A DNA stretch of 18,118 nt from Prolixibacteraceae bacterium. Lineage in GTDB: Bacteria; Bacteroidota; Bacteroidia; Bacteroidales; Prolixibacteraceae. Shown in pieces: positions 1 to 5,877 of the stretch. Position 1 is the first letter of the stretch, and each line of letters starts with the position of its first letter. A program made the position numbers and the translations under genes. The notes under the pieces are model-generated. The model worked only from the letters and a program-made list of their open reading frames with translations. It did no database searches and was not told the origin of the DNA. The stretch spans positions 1 to 18,118 of the forward strand of contig DPCJ01000029.1 in assembly GCA_003516705.1 (NCBI GenBank). Reading direction: 5' to 3'.

Positions 1-2
1 AA

Positions 3-272
3 CAACAAACACCTCCTCCGAACTATCTGGTTTTTGCAATTTTAACCACCATTTTTTGCTGCCAGATTCTGGGTATTGTGTCCATCGTTTTTGCCGCGCA
101 GGTAAATTCGCGCTGGAATTCAGGCGATATTCAGGGAGCCATGGATGCAAGCCGCAATGCAAAATTGTGGGCATGGATTGCATTTGGCAGCGGATTATTG
201 ATTGCCGTAGTTATGACACTCCTCGCTGTTTTGGGTGTTTTTGCCGGAATTATGAGTGGCGCTGGATTTTAA
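3..272 (+). CDS. CD225/dispanin-family membrane protein, 5'-truncated
   Basis: The open frame enters from the left edge and gives 89 residues before TAA. The visible part begins with a proline-rich PPPNYL, followed by a first hydrophobic segment containing CCQILGIVSIVFAAQV. Next is a short polar loop (NSRWNSGDIQGAMDASRNAKLWAW) and a second membrane segment. This arrangement, with a di-cysteine hydrophobic stretch, a GD..GA..AS..AK.W loop and a second helix, is the signature of the CD225 (interferon-induced transmembrane-like) family. The start codon lies outside the window; an internal GTG at 78 is unlikely to be the true start because the homology begins upstream of it. The bacterial role is unknown; it is an inner-membrane protein. 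The next gene begins 7 bases after its stop, so the two are probably co-transcribed. Confidence 0.82.
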   Translation, partial: QQTPPPNYLVFAILTTIFCCQILGIVSIVFAAQVNSRWNSGDIQGAMDASRNAKLWAWIAFGSGLLIAVVMTLLAVLGVFAGIMSGAGF

Positions 273-279
273 CTAACGA

Positions 280-678
280 ATGAAGAGATTCTTAAATACA
301 GGACTGCTTATCGGTTTTACTGGATTGGCAGTTCTTTTTTTTCTGCTTGACCCCGCCAAACACGAGATTTTTCCACGTTGTATTTTCAATTCAATCACCG
401 GTTATTATTGCCCGGGATGCGGTTCGCAGCGTGCCATTCACAGTTTGCTGCATCTCGATTTTGCCGGAGTTGTGAGCTACAATTTTCTTTTTATCCCCGC
501 TTTTCTGCTTATTTTTTACCATTATCTGCACCCTGTTTTTAATCGGGTCTTTGGATGGAAATTACCCAATGTTTTCTATTTCGGCCGTACTCCGTGGATA
601 ATTTTCGGGGTGGTTGTACTTTTCTGGATTCTCCGGAATATTCCGGTTTACCCTTTTTCGGTGCTGGCTCCGGGGTAA
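280..678 (+). CDS. DUF2752 family membrane protein
   Basis: This 132-residue protein begins with ATG 7 bases after the CD225 gene. It has an N-terminal hydrophobic helix, then the hallmark CPGCGSQRAIHSLLH motif near residues 44-58. A further hydrophobic segment follows (about 65-85), and a third near the C-terminus (about 105-122). The CPGCG..R motif followed by membrane helices identifies DUF2752, a family of unknown function in many Bacteroidota and Actinobacteria. The two cysteines could bind metal or form a redox pair, but this is inference. Close coupling to the CD225 gene suggests the two membrane proteins work together. No obvious intrinsic terminator with a T-run follows, only a short palindrome. 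Confidence 0.85.
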   Translation: MKRFLNTGLLIGFTGLAVLFFLLDPAKHEIFPRCIFNSITGYYCPGCGSQRAIHSLLHLDFAGVVSYNFLFIPAFLLIFYHYLHPVFNRVFGWKLPNVFYFGRTPWIIFGVVVLFWILRNIPVYPFSVLAPG

Positions 679-690
679 AACCGATGCTGG

Positions 691-707
691 TCTCGCCTCA
701 GGCGAGA
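691..707. repeat. Short perfect palindrome downstream of DUF2752 gene
   Basis: TCTCGCC and GGCGAGA form a 7-bp stem around a TCA loop, 13 bases after the DUF2752 stop. No T-run follows on either strand, so it is a weak candidate for an intrinsic terminator. It looks more like one of the short interspersed palindromes seen elsewhere in this window. Confidence 0.6.
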
Positions 708-708
708 T

Positions 709-742
709 GGATACTGGATTTTTGGATACAGGATACTGGATT
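709..742. repeat. Short direct repeats in intergenic DNA
   Basis: GGATACTGGATT occurs at 709-720 and again at 731-742. Further on, CTGAATAC occurs twice in tandem at 792-807. The whole 679-824 spacer is made of such degenerate short repeats and contains no credible gene. It separates the converging DUF2752 (+) and GH9-deacetylase (-) genes. Confidence 0.6.
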
Positions 743-824
743 CTGAATATTTGCTATTTGGATGTCAATTACTACCTACGAGTTACTGCCCCTGAATACC
801 TGAATACTGAATTCCCAATTCTAT

Positions 825-3293
825 TTAAATATCATTAAACGATTTGAATTGATAGCCTTTTGCTTCAAGTGTTTCAATCAGCTCATTCAGTTTAAGATAA
901 AACTTGTCGGTTCTTGCATCTTCGGTTCCGGGGTGTATCAGCAAAATGGAGCCATTCAAACCCTGCGGTTCTTTTGCCTCAAAATCCATCAGCCAATTCA
1001 TGAGTTGCTCCGACGATTTATAGTTGGGCATTTCAGGCGTTGTGTAATCGGCGTTGGTGCCTGTGCCAAACGTGAAATTTACAAGAATAAGCCCCAGTTC
1101 GCGGCTCCAGTTTGCAATTTCGTTGTTATACCATTCGTACGGGGAAAGAAAAAACCTTGCCTTTTCAGGTTTTACACGGAATTTCTGCAACGCTGAAAAA
1201 TTCGCTTTCAGGTCGGCCTGAAATTCTTCTTTTGAAATCAGGGTGGAGTCACGTTTTTGCCAGTCGCAATACAACAAATGCCTGTCGGAATGAGCGCCAA
1301 CAAAATGCCCCTGTTTTACAATTTTTTCTGTTATACCTGCAAAATCAGGATTTCTCAGAAAATTTCCTGTAAAAAAGAATGAGCCTTTTATCCTGTTTTT
1401 CTTCAAAGTAGTCAGAATATGTTCACCTCCTTCAAACCTTTTGTCGGCACTAAAAACGATGTAAATCACTTTCTTTTGCTGATTTATCCTGACGGTGGCA
1501 CCTTCGTTTTCCTTCGTCATTGCAGGAGCAGCGGATTTCCTGCCTTCGTTTTCGAGCGCAGCAAGATAAAAACTGAGGCTGGCTGTACCATCCATTGTTG
1601 GTTCGTTGGTGGAGTAATCGCCAATATCGTCGTGATAAACTGCTTTACCGTAGTTGAACGATGCATATTCATCGGGTTCGAGCAAAGTAATTCCGATGAG
1701 GTTTTTGTTTGTTTCGGCGGCAATCGGTCCATCCACCAAGCCGCCGGGCGTTGTTTCGCCGCGCAATACGGTGTACGAAGAATGTGGTTTCTCTGGTGAA
1801 TCGGCAACTCCCGGAAGTCCGCAAATCATGGCTGTTCCCCACGGATTGCAGCCAAAAAGCCAGTCGCGAAGTGAAGCTTCCATTTCTGCAAAACGCAAAT
1901 CGCCAGTGTGTTCGCGATACAATCGTGCCTGTGTGATTGCACCAGCCAATAAATTGTTGGAGCACCAGATAAATGGCAATCCGTGAAAAAACGGGTCGTC
2001 GTTTCCGCGCTCAAAAAGCAAGTCCAACCCTTCGCCGTAATAACTAGCCGGTTTTTCGCTGATTTTAATCTGTAAATAATGACCAAGATTGACAAACGGA
2101 TAGCTTTGGTAGTGCCGAGCAGTTCCGTTTTTTATCCAGGGCGAAACAGGCTCCTGATTTCCCCAGTAATTTGCTTCTTTCAGAAAATCCGGGTCGTCAG
2201 TGAGTTGAAAAAGCTGTGCGGCGGCCAGTTCAAGGTCGTCGGCAAAATTACTTTCCTCGTAAAAATAGGGCGAAACATTGCTCGCAGTTTGACAATAACC
2301 TGTATCGGAAAGTGCAAATTCCCAGGCTTCAAGCGCTTTTTGTTTCATTTTCGCGGCGAATTCAGCATCCGGCTTTTCAAAAATTTCAGCACCCAAAGCA
2401 AATCCGGAGGCAAACTTACCGGCAATGGAAGAAACGCCAGTCGATTGATTTTTATATTTCGAAAGTCCCTGCGGTTTTCCTGTTGCAAAATAAACCGGTC
2501 TGTATTCGCCCAATCCATAATTAGCTTTATCACCCACCGGCAACCTGAACCCGATATGGTCACGGTCGTCGGCAATCTGGTTGTACATTTCGCCGGGTGC
2601 GGGATTCATTTTCAGCATCCATTCAAGCCCCCATTTTATTTCATCCAGAATATCGGCAACGCCATTGCTGCCGGGCATTCCGCTGGCGTCAAAAGCATCG
2701 CTGTAAATTTCAGGAAACTTTTGGTAAGCAAACATCATTTGGTACACTGTGTTGATGGAGGTTGTTGAGTATTGAAGGTAATCGGTGGCGTCGTGCCAAC
2801 CTCCTGTAACGTCGATAAACTGTCCTGTTTTGGTGGGGTGATCAACAACAATTCCGTCATGCGTGTGGCACGAATCGCTTAAATACGGATTAAAACCACA
2901 CCGTTGCTGACGCAGGTAATTCAATATAAAATCGGCAGTTCCCTCATACACATCATTGTCGATTCTGAAATTTGGCGAGCGGGTTTCTCCTGCCTGAATA
3001 TAATAGCCTCCCGGATTTTCGAGTTTTGAAAAGTCGAGCCGAAAAGCGGATTGCATTCCCCAATCCTTTGCATTTTTAGAGCTGGGTTCTCCTGTAAAAA
3101 CAACTTTTCCAGTGAGTGCCTGATGAACTGTAAACTCTTTAACTTCTGCCTTTTCAGATGAAATAAAAACTGCCACTTTCACCGATTGCGGAAGATATCC
3201 AAGTTGGTTGACACGAATTACTTCAACAGCTGAAGAAAACAGCGTGGTGAAAAGCAGAAGAAATGTTGATATGGTAAGATTCCTCAGGTTCAT
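825..3293 (-). CDS. Secreted GH9 cellulase-like enzyme fused to a CE4-type polysaccharide deacetylase
   Basis: The protein has 822 residues, starting at the ATG that opens a clear signal peptide (MNLRNLTISTFLLLFTTLFS). The frame stays open 73 codons further upstream, but that extension runs through a terminator and a decayed tRNA and is not coding. Domains in order: a CelD_N-type Ig-like domain (about 24-113), a GH9 (alpha/alpha)6 domain (about 115-582), and a NodB/CE4 domain (about 605-822). GH9 active-site features are the GGWHDATDY motif with D168 and D171, H504 in PHSSYTV, and the proton donor E564 in DYSTNEP. The deacetylase keeps the zinc-ligand motif HSDRH (668-672) and the HPG motif (787-789). 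Its first motif is VFSAD (613-617) rather than TFDDG, leaving only D617. The enzyme is presumably exported and acts on beta-glucans or on N-/O-acetylated glycans; the substrate is not readable from sequence. Confidence 0.9.
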   Translation of the reverse strand: MNLRNLTISTFLLLFTTLFSSAVEVIRVNQLGYLPQSVKVAVFISSEKAEVKEFTVHQALTGKVVFTGEPSSKNAKDWGMQSAFRLDFSKLENPGGYYIQAGETRSPNFRIDNDVYEGTADFILNYLRQQRCGFNPYLSDSCHTHDGIVVDHPTKTGQFIDVTGGWHDATDYLQYSTTSINTVYQMMFAYQKFPEIYSDAFDASGMPGSNGVADILDEIKWGLEWMLKMNPAPGEMYNQIADDRDHIGFRLPVGDKANYGLGEYRPVYFATGKPQGLSKYKNQSTGVSSIAGKFASGFALGAEIFEKPDAEFAAKMKQKALEAWEFALSDTGYCQTASNVSPYFYEESNFADDLELAAAQLFQLTDDPDFLKEANYWGNQEPVSPWIKNGTARHYQSYPFVNLGHYLQIKISEKPASYYGEGLDLLFERGNDDPFFHGLPFIWCSNNLLAGAITQARLYREHTGDLRFAEMEASLRDWLFGCNPWGTAMICGLPGVADSPEKPHSSYTVLRGETTPGGLVDGPIAAETNKNLIGITLLEPDEYASFNYGKAVYHDDIGDYSTNEPTMDGTASLSFYLAALENEGRKSAAPAMTKENEGATVRINQQKKVIYIVFSADKRFEGGEHILTTLKKNRIKGSFFFTGNFLRNPDFAGITEKIVKQGHFVGAHSDRHLLYCDWQKRDSTLISKEEFQADLKANFSALQKFRVKPEKARFFLSPYEWYNNEIANWSRELGLILVNFTFGTGTNADYTTPEMPNYKSSEQLMNWLMDFEAKEPQGLNGSILLIHPGTEDARTDKFYLKLNELIETLEAKGYQFKSFNDI

Positions 3294-3319
3294 ATTTTTA
3301 CTTTTGGGGGTTAAAAATA

Positions 3320-3374
3320 ATAAACCCATCGAAGGTTTATCTGATGGAAAATCATAATCGGTATTGATTTTCCA
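3320..3374 (-). promoter_or_regulatory. Two tandem inverted repeats in the leader of the GH9-deacetylase gene
   Basis: ATAAACC (3320-3326) pairs with GGTTTAT (3334-3340), a 7-bp stem with a 7-nt loop. TGGAAAATC (3345-3353) pairs perfectly with GATTTTCCA (3366-3374), a 9-bp stem with a 12-nt spacer. Both lie between the upstream terminator and the gene's ATG at 3293. They could be operator sites or leader hairpins. No convincing -7 element was found here, so the promoter itself is unassigned. Confidence 0.4.
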
Positions 3375-3375
3375 G

Positions 3376-3413
3376 AATAAAAAAAGAGTTAAACTTTTTT
3401 CAAGATTAACTCT
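3376..3413 (-). terminator. Intrinsic terminator after the decayed tRNA-Lys copy
   Basis: On the minus strand, AGAGTTAA (from 3413) pairs with TTAACTCT (ending at 3385), followed by a run of T. It is clearly related to the terminator at 3511-3544 that follows the intact tRNA, so tRNA and terminator were duplicated as one unit. It separates the tRNA cluster from the GH9 gene downstream. Confidence 0.75.
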
Positions 3414-3435
3414 CTGATTCATTGTCGGCCTGCAG

Positions 3436-3451
3436 TCCCGAGGCGTCGGGA
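3436..3451. repeat. TCCCGA-GGCG-TCGGGA palindrome in T-loop position
   Basis: A 6-bp perfect stem with a 4-nt loop replaces the T-loop GAGTCC of the tRNA. It shares its arms with the elements at 3465-3483 and 3697-3712, which points to one palindromic repeat family. Confidence 0.75.
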
Positions 3452-3464
3452 GAACCCTTGGCCC

Positions 3465-3483
3465 TCCCGATAAAGAATCGGGA
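3465..3483. repeat. TCCCGAT-AAAGA-ATCGGGA palindrome in anticodon-arm position
   Basis: A 7-bp perfect stem with a 5-nt loop stands where the anticodon stem-loop should be. It has the same TCCCGA/TCGGGA arms as two other elements within 250 bp. Confidence 0.75.
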
Positions 3484-3510
3484 TGCTCTGCCAACTGATC
3501 CAAAGACCAC

Positions 3511-3544
3511 AATAAAAAAGAGTTAAACTTTTAGATTTAACTCT
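3511..3544 (-). terminator. Intrinsic terminator of tRNA-Lys
   Basis: On the minus strand, AGAGTTAAA (from 3544) pairs perfectly with TTTAACTCT (ending at 3519) around an 8-nt loop, followed directly by TTTTTT. It lies 11 bases past the 3' end of the intact tRNA gene. Confidence 0.85.
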
Positions 3545-3555
3545 CCTTTAAAAAG

Positions 3556-3628
3556 TCGGCCTGCAGGGACTCGAACCCTGGGCCCGCTGATTAAGAGTCA
3601 GCTGCTCTACCAGCTGAGCTACAGGCCG
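3556..3628 (-). tRNA. tRNA-Lys (anticodon CTT)
   Basis: A complete 73-nt cloverleaf is readable on the minus strand. The acceptor CGGCCTG pairs with CAGGCCG (7 of 7). T8 and A9 are in place. The D stem is GCTC/GAGC and the anticodon stem is GCTGA/TCAGC with loop CTCTTAA. The variable region is 5 nt, and the T arm is CAGGG-TTCGAGT-CCCTG. Discriminator base is A; CCA is not encoded. The anticodon CTT reads lysine AAG. It has its own terminator and is flanked by two decayed relatives. Confidence 0.96.
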
Positions 3629-3666
3629 AATATTTTATATTTTCTATTTTCTAAACTCTGGGCCCT

Positions 3667-3686
3667 CACTGACGATGCTGTCAGTG
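3667..3686. repeat. CACTGAC-GATGCT-GTCAGTG palindrome in anticodon-arm position
   Basis: A 7-bp perfect stem with a 6-nt loop replaces the anticodon stem-loop of the remnant. Part of the arm (CTGAC) matches the original stem, so it may have grown from the tRNA hairpin or come from a second palindrome family. Confidence 0.65.
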
Positions 3687-3696
3687 CTGCTCTACC

Positions 3697-3712
3697 TCCC
3701 GAAGCTTCGGGA
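3697..3712. repeat. TCCCGAAGCTTCGGGA perfect palindrome in D-loop position
   Basis: All 16 bases read the same on both strands. The arms TCCCGA/TCGGGA are identical to those at 3436-3451. The palindrome sits exactly between the CTCA and GGTAGAGC halves of a tRNA D arm. Confidence 0.75.
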
Positions 3713-3759
3713 TGAGCTACAGGCCGAAAAATATTGCGGCAAAAATAAGTTTTATTTTC

Positions 3760-3801
3760 AATAAGAAATGAAGAATAAGAAATAAGAAATCTAAAAATCT
3801 A
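3760..3801. repeat. A-rich degenerate tandem repeats
   Basis: Units related to AATAAGAAAT recur about three times, followed by AAATCTAAAAATCTAAAG. Bases 3802-3854 then hold TCGG/TTCCGA-rich sequence just past the stop of the GHL10 gene. No gene is visible in 3727-3854. Confidence 0.5.
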
Positions 3802-3854
3802 AAGCGCCTGACTACACCTGCCTTTCGGACTCCCGGCTTCGGTCTTCCGACTTT

Positions 3855-5354
3855 TTACAGTTTCAGCTTTACCGGTTTACTGGGTAAACTTTCGTTATTC
3901 AAACGGTCGAGCACCGAAATGCGTACTTCGTATTTTTTCTTTTTATCGTTGAATGGCGCAAATTTCAAATCTGTCGATTTTACAATTCCCCAAAAACAGC
4001 GGGGATCATTCATTTCGAAATCAGTACCGGCCTCGTTTCCATAAATCACAAAAAGATTGGGTTTGTCCATCTCGTGTTCAGCCTTTTCGGTTTTCCATTT
4101 TACTTTTTTCCCTAATTTACTGATTCGTTTTACAGGTTGAGGAGCAGTGTTGTCAATCCACGTCATTGCCGGAACAATGGCTGGTTTGCGATACAATGAA
4201 CCGGAGAGACTGTCCTGCAAACCCATCAAATCTCGGTTAAAATGTTTGGCGCTGTAATAGGCAACTCCCTGTAATCCGGGTGTATTTCTTACCATCCGAA
4301 CTTGTGCTGACATTTCACCGGGTTTTGTCCAGGCAGCTGTTTCCGATTTTGCATCCACTTTGTAAGTAGCCAGGCCAATGTACATCGAACGGCCGTAAGT
4401 GTGTTCCTTCCACCAGTTGGCAAGCATTTTAAAATCGGCTTGCGGATGCCCAATCTGCCAGTAAATCTGTGGCAACAGGTAATCTATCCAACCATATTTC
4501 TGCCATTTAATAACATCTGCATACAAATGGTCGTAGTTTGTAGCGGCTGCCTTTGTTTCCGAACCGCGTGGGTCTTCCGATTTATTTCGCCAAACACCGA
4601 AAGGACTGATTCCAAATTTAACCCAGGGCTTTGTGTTTTTAATAGTATCGTTCAGCATTTTAATAATGATATCCACATTTTCGCGGCGCCAGTCGGCTTT
4701 ATCGGCCTTGCTGAAGCCCCGGTTGTAAAGGGCAAAAGAGGCAGTGTCGGGATAAGCTTCTGCCAAAGGGTACGGGTAAAAATAATCATCAAAATGAATC
4801 GCATCTACATCGTAACGCGAAACGATATCTTTCACAACTTTAGCAACAAACTCGCGGGTTTGCGGCAATCCCGGGTCGAAATAAAGCAGGTTTCCGTATT
4901 TTAAAATCCATTCGGGATGTTCAAAAGCGATGTGATTTCCTGCTAACGGTTCTTTGATGTTTTGCGAAACACGAAACGGGTTGAGCCAGGCATGTAACTC
5001 CATTCCCTGTCTGTGACATTCATCAACCCAAAACTGTAATGGGTCGTAAAACGGGTCGGGTGCTTTTCCCGGAGTGCCGGTCAGATACTTCGACCATGGC
5101 TCGAAAGCAGATGCATAAAATGCATCGGAAGCCGGACGCACCTGGAAAATCACAGCATTCATTCCAAGTTTCCGGCTTGTGCTGATAATATTCACCGCTT
5201 CCTGCTGTTGCTGTTCTGTTGTTAAACCGGGTTTCGAAGGCCAGTCGATGTTGTTGACTGTAGCTACCCAAACGCCGCGGAATTCATGTTTTGGTTGCGA
5301 AAATCCAACCCACGCAGCAAAAAGCAAAAGTACTACTGAAAAAATCTGTTTCAT
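3855..5354 (-). CDS. Secreted GHL10-family glycoside hydrolase (DigH/YngK-like)
   Basis: The protein has 499 residues, with a signal peptide of about 19 residues (MKQIFSVVLLLFAAWVGFSQ). The glycosidase-like TIM-barrel domain (about 22-370) shows the GHL10 signatures: EFRGVWVATVNNIDWPS (24-40), FQVRP (70-74), HAWLNPFR (121-128) and HFDDYFYP (187-194). It also has GISPFGVWRN and LLPQIYWQ. The last ~100 residues look like a fibronectin-III-type beta domain. The E. coli relative DigH (YddW) cleaves glycan strands of denuded peptidoglycan, so a role in cell-wall turnover is the likeliest; action on other glycans is possible. Start is the ATG opening the signal peptide, with a TAnnTTTG promoter element about 25 bases upstream. 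Confidence 0.88.
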   Translation of the reverse strand: MKQIFSVVLLLFAAWVGFSQPKHEFRGVWVATVNNIDWPSKPGLTTEQQQQEAVNIISTSRKLGMNAVIFQVRPASDAFYASAFEPWSKYLTGTPGKAPDPFYDPLQFWVDECHRQGMELHAWLNPFRVSQNIKEPLAGNHIAFEHPEWILKYGNLLYFDPGLPQTREFVAKVVKDIVSRYDVDAIHFDDYFYPYPLAEAYPDTASFALYNRGFSKADKADWRRENVDIIIKMLNDTIKNTKPWVKFGISPFGVWRNKSEDPRGSETKAAATNYDHLYADVIKWQKYGWIDYLLPQIYWQIGHPQADFKMLANWWKEHTYGRSMYIGLATYKVDAKSETAAWTKPGEMSAQVRMVRNTPGLQGVAYYSAKHFNRDLMGLQDSLSGSLYRKPAIVPAMTWIDNTAPQPVKRISKLGKKVKWKTEKAEHEMDKPNLFVIYGNEAGTDFEMNDPRCFWGIVKSTDLKFAPFNDKKKKYEVRISVLDRLNNESLPSKPVKLKL

Positions 5355-5379
5355 ACGATAAAAATAAGTCTGAAGCAGC

Positions 5380-5387
5380 CAAAGGTA
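5380..5387 (-). promoter_or_regulatory. Bacteroidota -7 promoter element for the GHL10 gene
   Basis: The minus strand reads TACCTTTG, a full match to TAnnTTTG, 25 bases before the ATG. TTCGCGAA, an 8-base palindrome, lies just upstream within the promoter spacer. No clear -33 TTTG was found. Confidence 0.55.
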
Positions 5388-5704
5388 GATATTCGCGAAA
5401 ATGAAATGCCTGCACTACCAATCCATTACTGCCGAGTTATTAACATGAAGATATTAGTAATCGGGCCAAAAGAATTGAATCTTTCCTGTTCAGTTGCAGG
5501 GGAAAACCAATCTGACTTAACATACAAGTGTGGATGTTGGATTATTCGGTTAGTTAAGAACCCAAACAATTAGAAAATAAATATCATTTTGTTTTACTGA
5601 TAGTTACAGAACCGACTTAAAGATAAAATGAAACCCTGTTTACATTTTATTCACATTTAAATTTATCTTTTTTAACAAAACCGAATCAGCAAAATAAAAA
5701 AGAA
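5388..5704. other. Intergenic region without a credible gene
   Basis: AT-rich sequence upstream of both the GHL10 gene (-) and the candidate small RNA (+). It contains one short open frame (5445-5573, 42 codons from ATG) with no ribosome binding site or recognisable similarity, not called as a gene. No tRNA, no repeat array and no strong hairpin were seen. Confidence 0.5.
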
Positions 5705-5712
5705 TATATTTG
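5705..5712 (+). promoter_or_regulatory. Bacteroidota -7 promoter element for candidate small RNA
   Basis: TATATTTG matches TAnnTTTG fully and is followed by GCAGCAG. It faces a 150-base stretch with no ORF that ends in a strong terminator. No clear TTTG at -33. Confidence 0.6.
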
Positions 5713-5788
5713 CAGCAGAAACGAATTTTAGTTCTTTCGAAAAGGTTAAAACAATTATTTGTTACAATATTTAAGACAAATCAGTGAG

Positions 5789-5810
5789 CTTACCTTTCTG
5801 GTAAGTTTTT
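5789..5810 (+). terminator. Terminator-like hairpin inside the candidate small RNA
   Basis: CTTACC pairs with GGTAAG around TTTCT, followed by TTTTTGGTTTT. The stem is only 6 bp, so termination would be partial. It precedes a stronger terminator by 31 bases. Confidence 0.5.
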
Positions 5811-5840
5811 GGTTTTATTAGGTTTAGTTGGTTTAGGTTA

Positions 5841-5874
5841 AAAAGGCTGTCAGTTGGACAGCCTTTTGTTTTTT
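5841..5874. terminator. Strong bidirectional intrinsic terminator
   Basis: AAAAGGCTGTC pairs perfectly with GACAGCCTTTT (11 bp) around AGTTG, followed by GTTTTTT on the plus strand. On the minus strand the same stem is followed by TTTTTAACC. It can end both the small-RNA transcript (+) and the oxidoreductase gene, whose stop lies 4 bases away (-). Confidence 0.9.
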
Positions 5875-5877
5875 ATA

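Larger units (their letters stand above)
3425..3509 (-). pseudogene. Decayed tRNA-Lys-like gene with palindromes in the anticodon and T arms
   Basis: On the minus strand this aligns with the intact tRNA-Lys next to it. Shared parts are the D-arm GGCAGAGC, the GGGCC variable region, the AGGGTTC start of the T arm and the 3' CTGCAGGCCGA. The 5' acceptor strand has diverged and D-stem base 11 is mispaired. The T loop is replaced by the 16-base palindrome at 3436-3451, which makes the gene too long to fold as a normal tRNA. The anticodon arm is a 6- to 7-bp palindrome (3465-3483), although a 7-nt loop with CTT at the anticodon position can still be drawn. It is probably non-functional as a tRNA. 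Confidence 0.75.
3656..3726 (-). pseudogene. Truncated tRNA-Lys-like remnant with palindromes in the D loop and anticodon arm
   Basis: On the minus strand the first 14 bases (CGGCCTGTAGCTCA) and the GGTAGAGCAGC block match the intact tRNA-Lys exactly. In the D loop, GCT is replaced by the 16-base palindrome at 3697-3712. The anticodon arm is replaced by a 7-bp palindrome (3667-3686) with no usable anticodon loop. After GGGCCCAGAG the similarity stops, so the T arm and 3' acceptor strand are missing. It lies just upstream of the intact tRNA and cannot yield a functional tRNA. Confidence 0.75.
5719..5874 (+). ncRNA. Candidate small non-coding RNA (family not recognised)
   Basis: A full TAnnTTTG element lies just upstream, and two intrinsic terminator-like hairpins end the region: 5789-5810 and 5841-5874. 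There is no ATG-started open frame inside. An upstream hairpin AACAA-TTAT-TTGTT lies near 5750-5765. The predicted transcript is about 155 nt or, if it stops at the first hairpin, about 90 nt. The following gene is on the opposite strand, so this is not an mRNA leader. I compared it with features of 6S, SRP and tmRNA and recognise none. Exact ends are inferred from the promoter and T-run. Confidence 0.5.

Noticed and set aside
2079..2768. A 229-codon open frame on the plus strand inside the GH9 gene.
   Set aside because: Antisense shadow of a well-supported coding region, with no recognisable motif.
3294..3512. Open extension of the GH9-deacetylase frame upstream of its signal peptide (73 codons).
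   Set aside because: It runs through a terminator and a decayed tRNA, and would bury the signal peptide inside the protein.
3425..3726. CRISPR-like array because of repeated hairpins.
   Set aside because: The repeated units are tRNA-derived with unequal spacing, there are no unique spacers, and no cas genes are present.
5445..5573. 42-codon ORF (MKILVIGPKELN...) in the 5.4-5.7 kb gap.
   Set aside because: No ribosome binding site, no promoter element, no similarity recognised; chance ORFs of this size are common.
5719..5874. Identification of the candidate small RNA as 6S, SRP RNA or tmRNA.
   Set aside because: No long-range 5'-3' pairing typical of 6S, no SRP GGAAGC-type domain and no tmRNA alanine-tRNA ends were seen.
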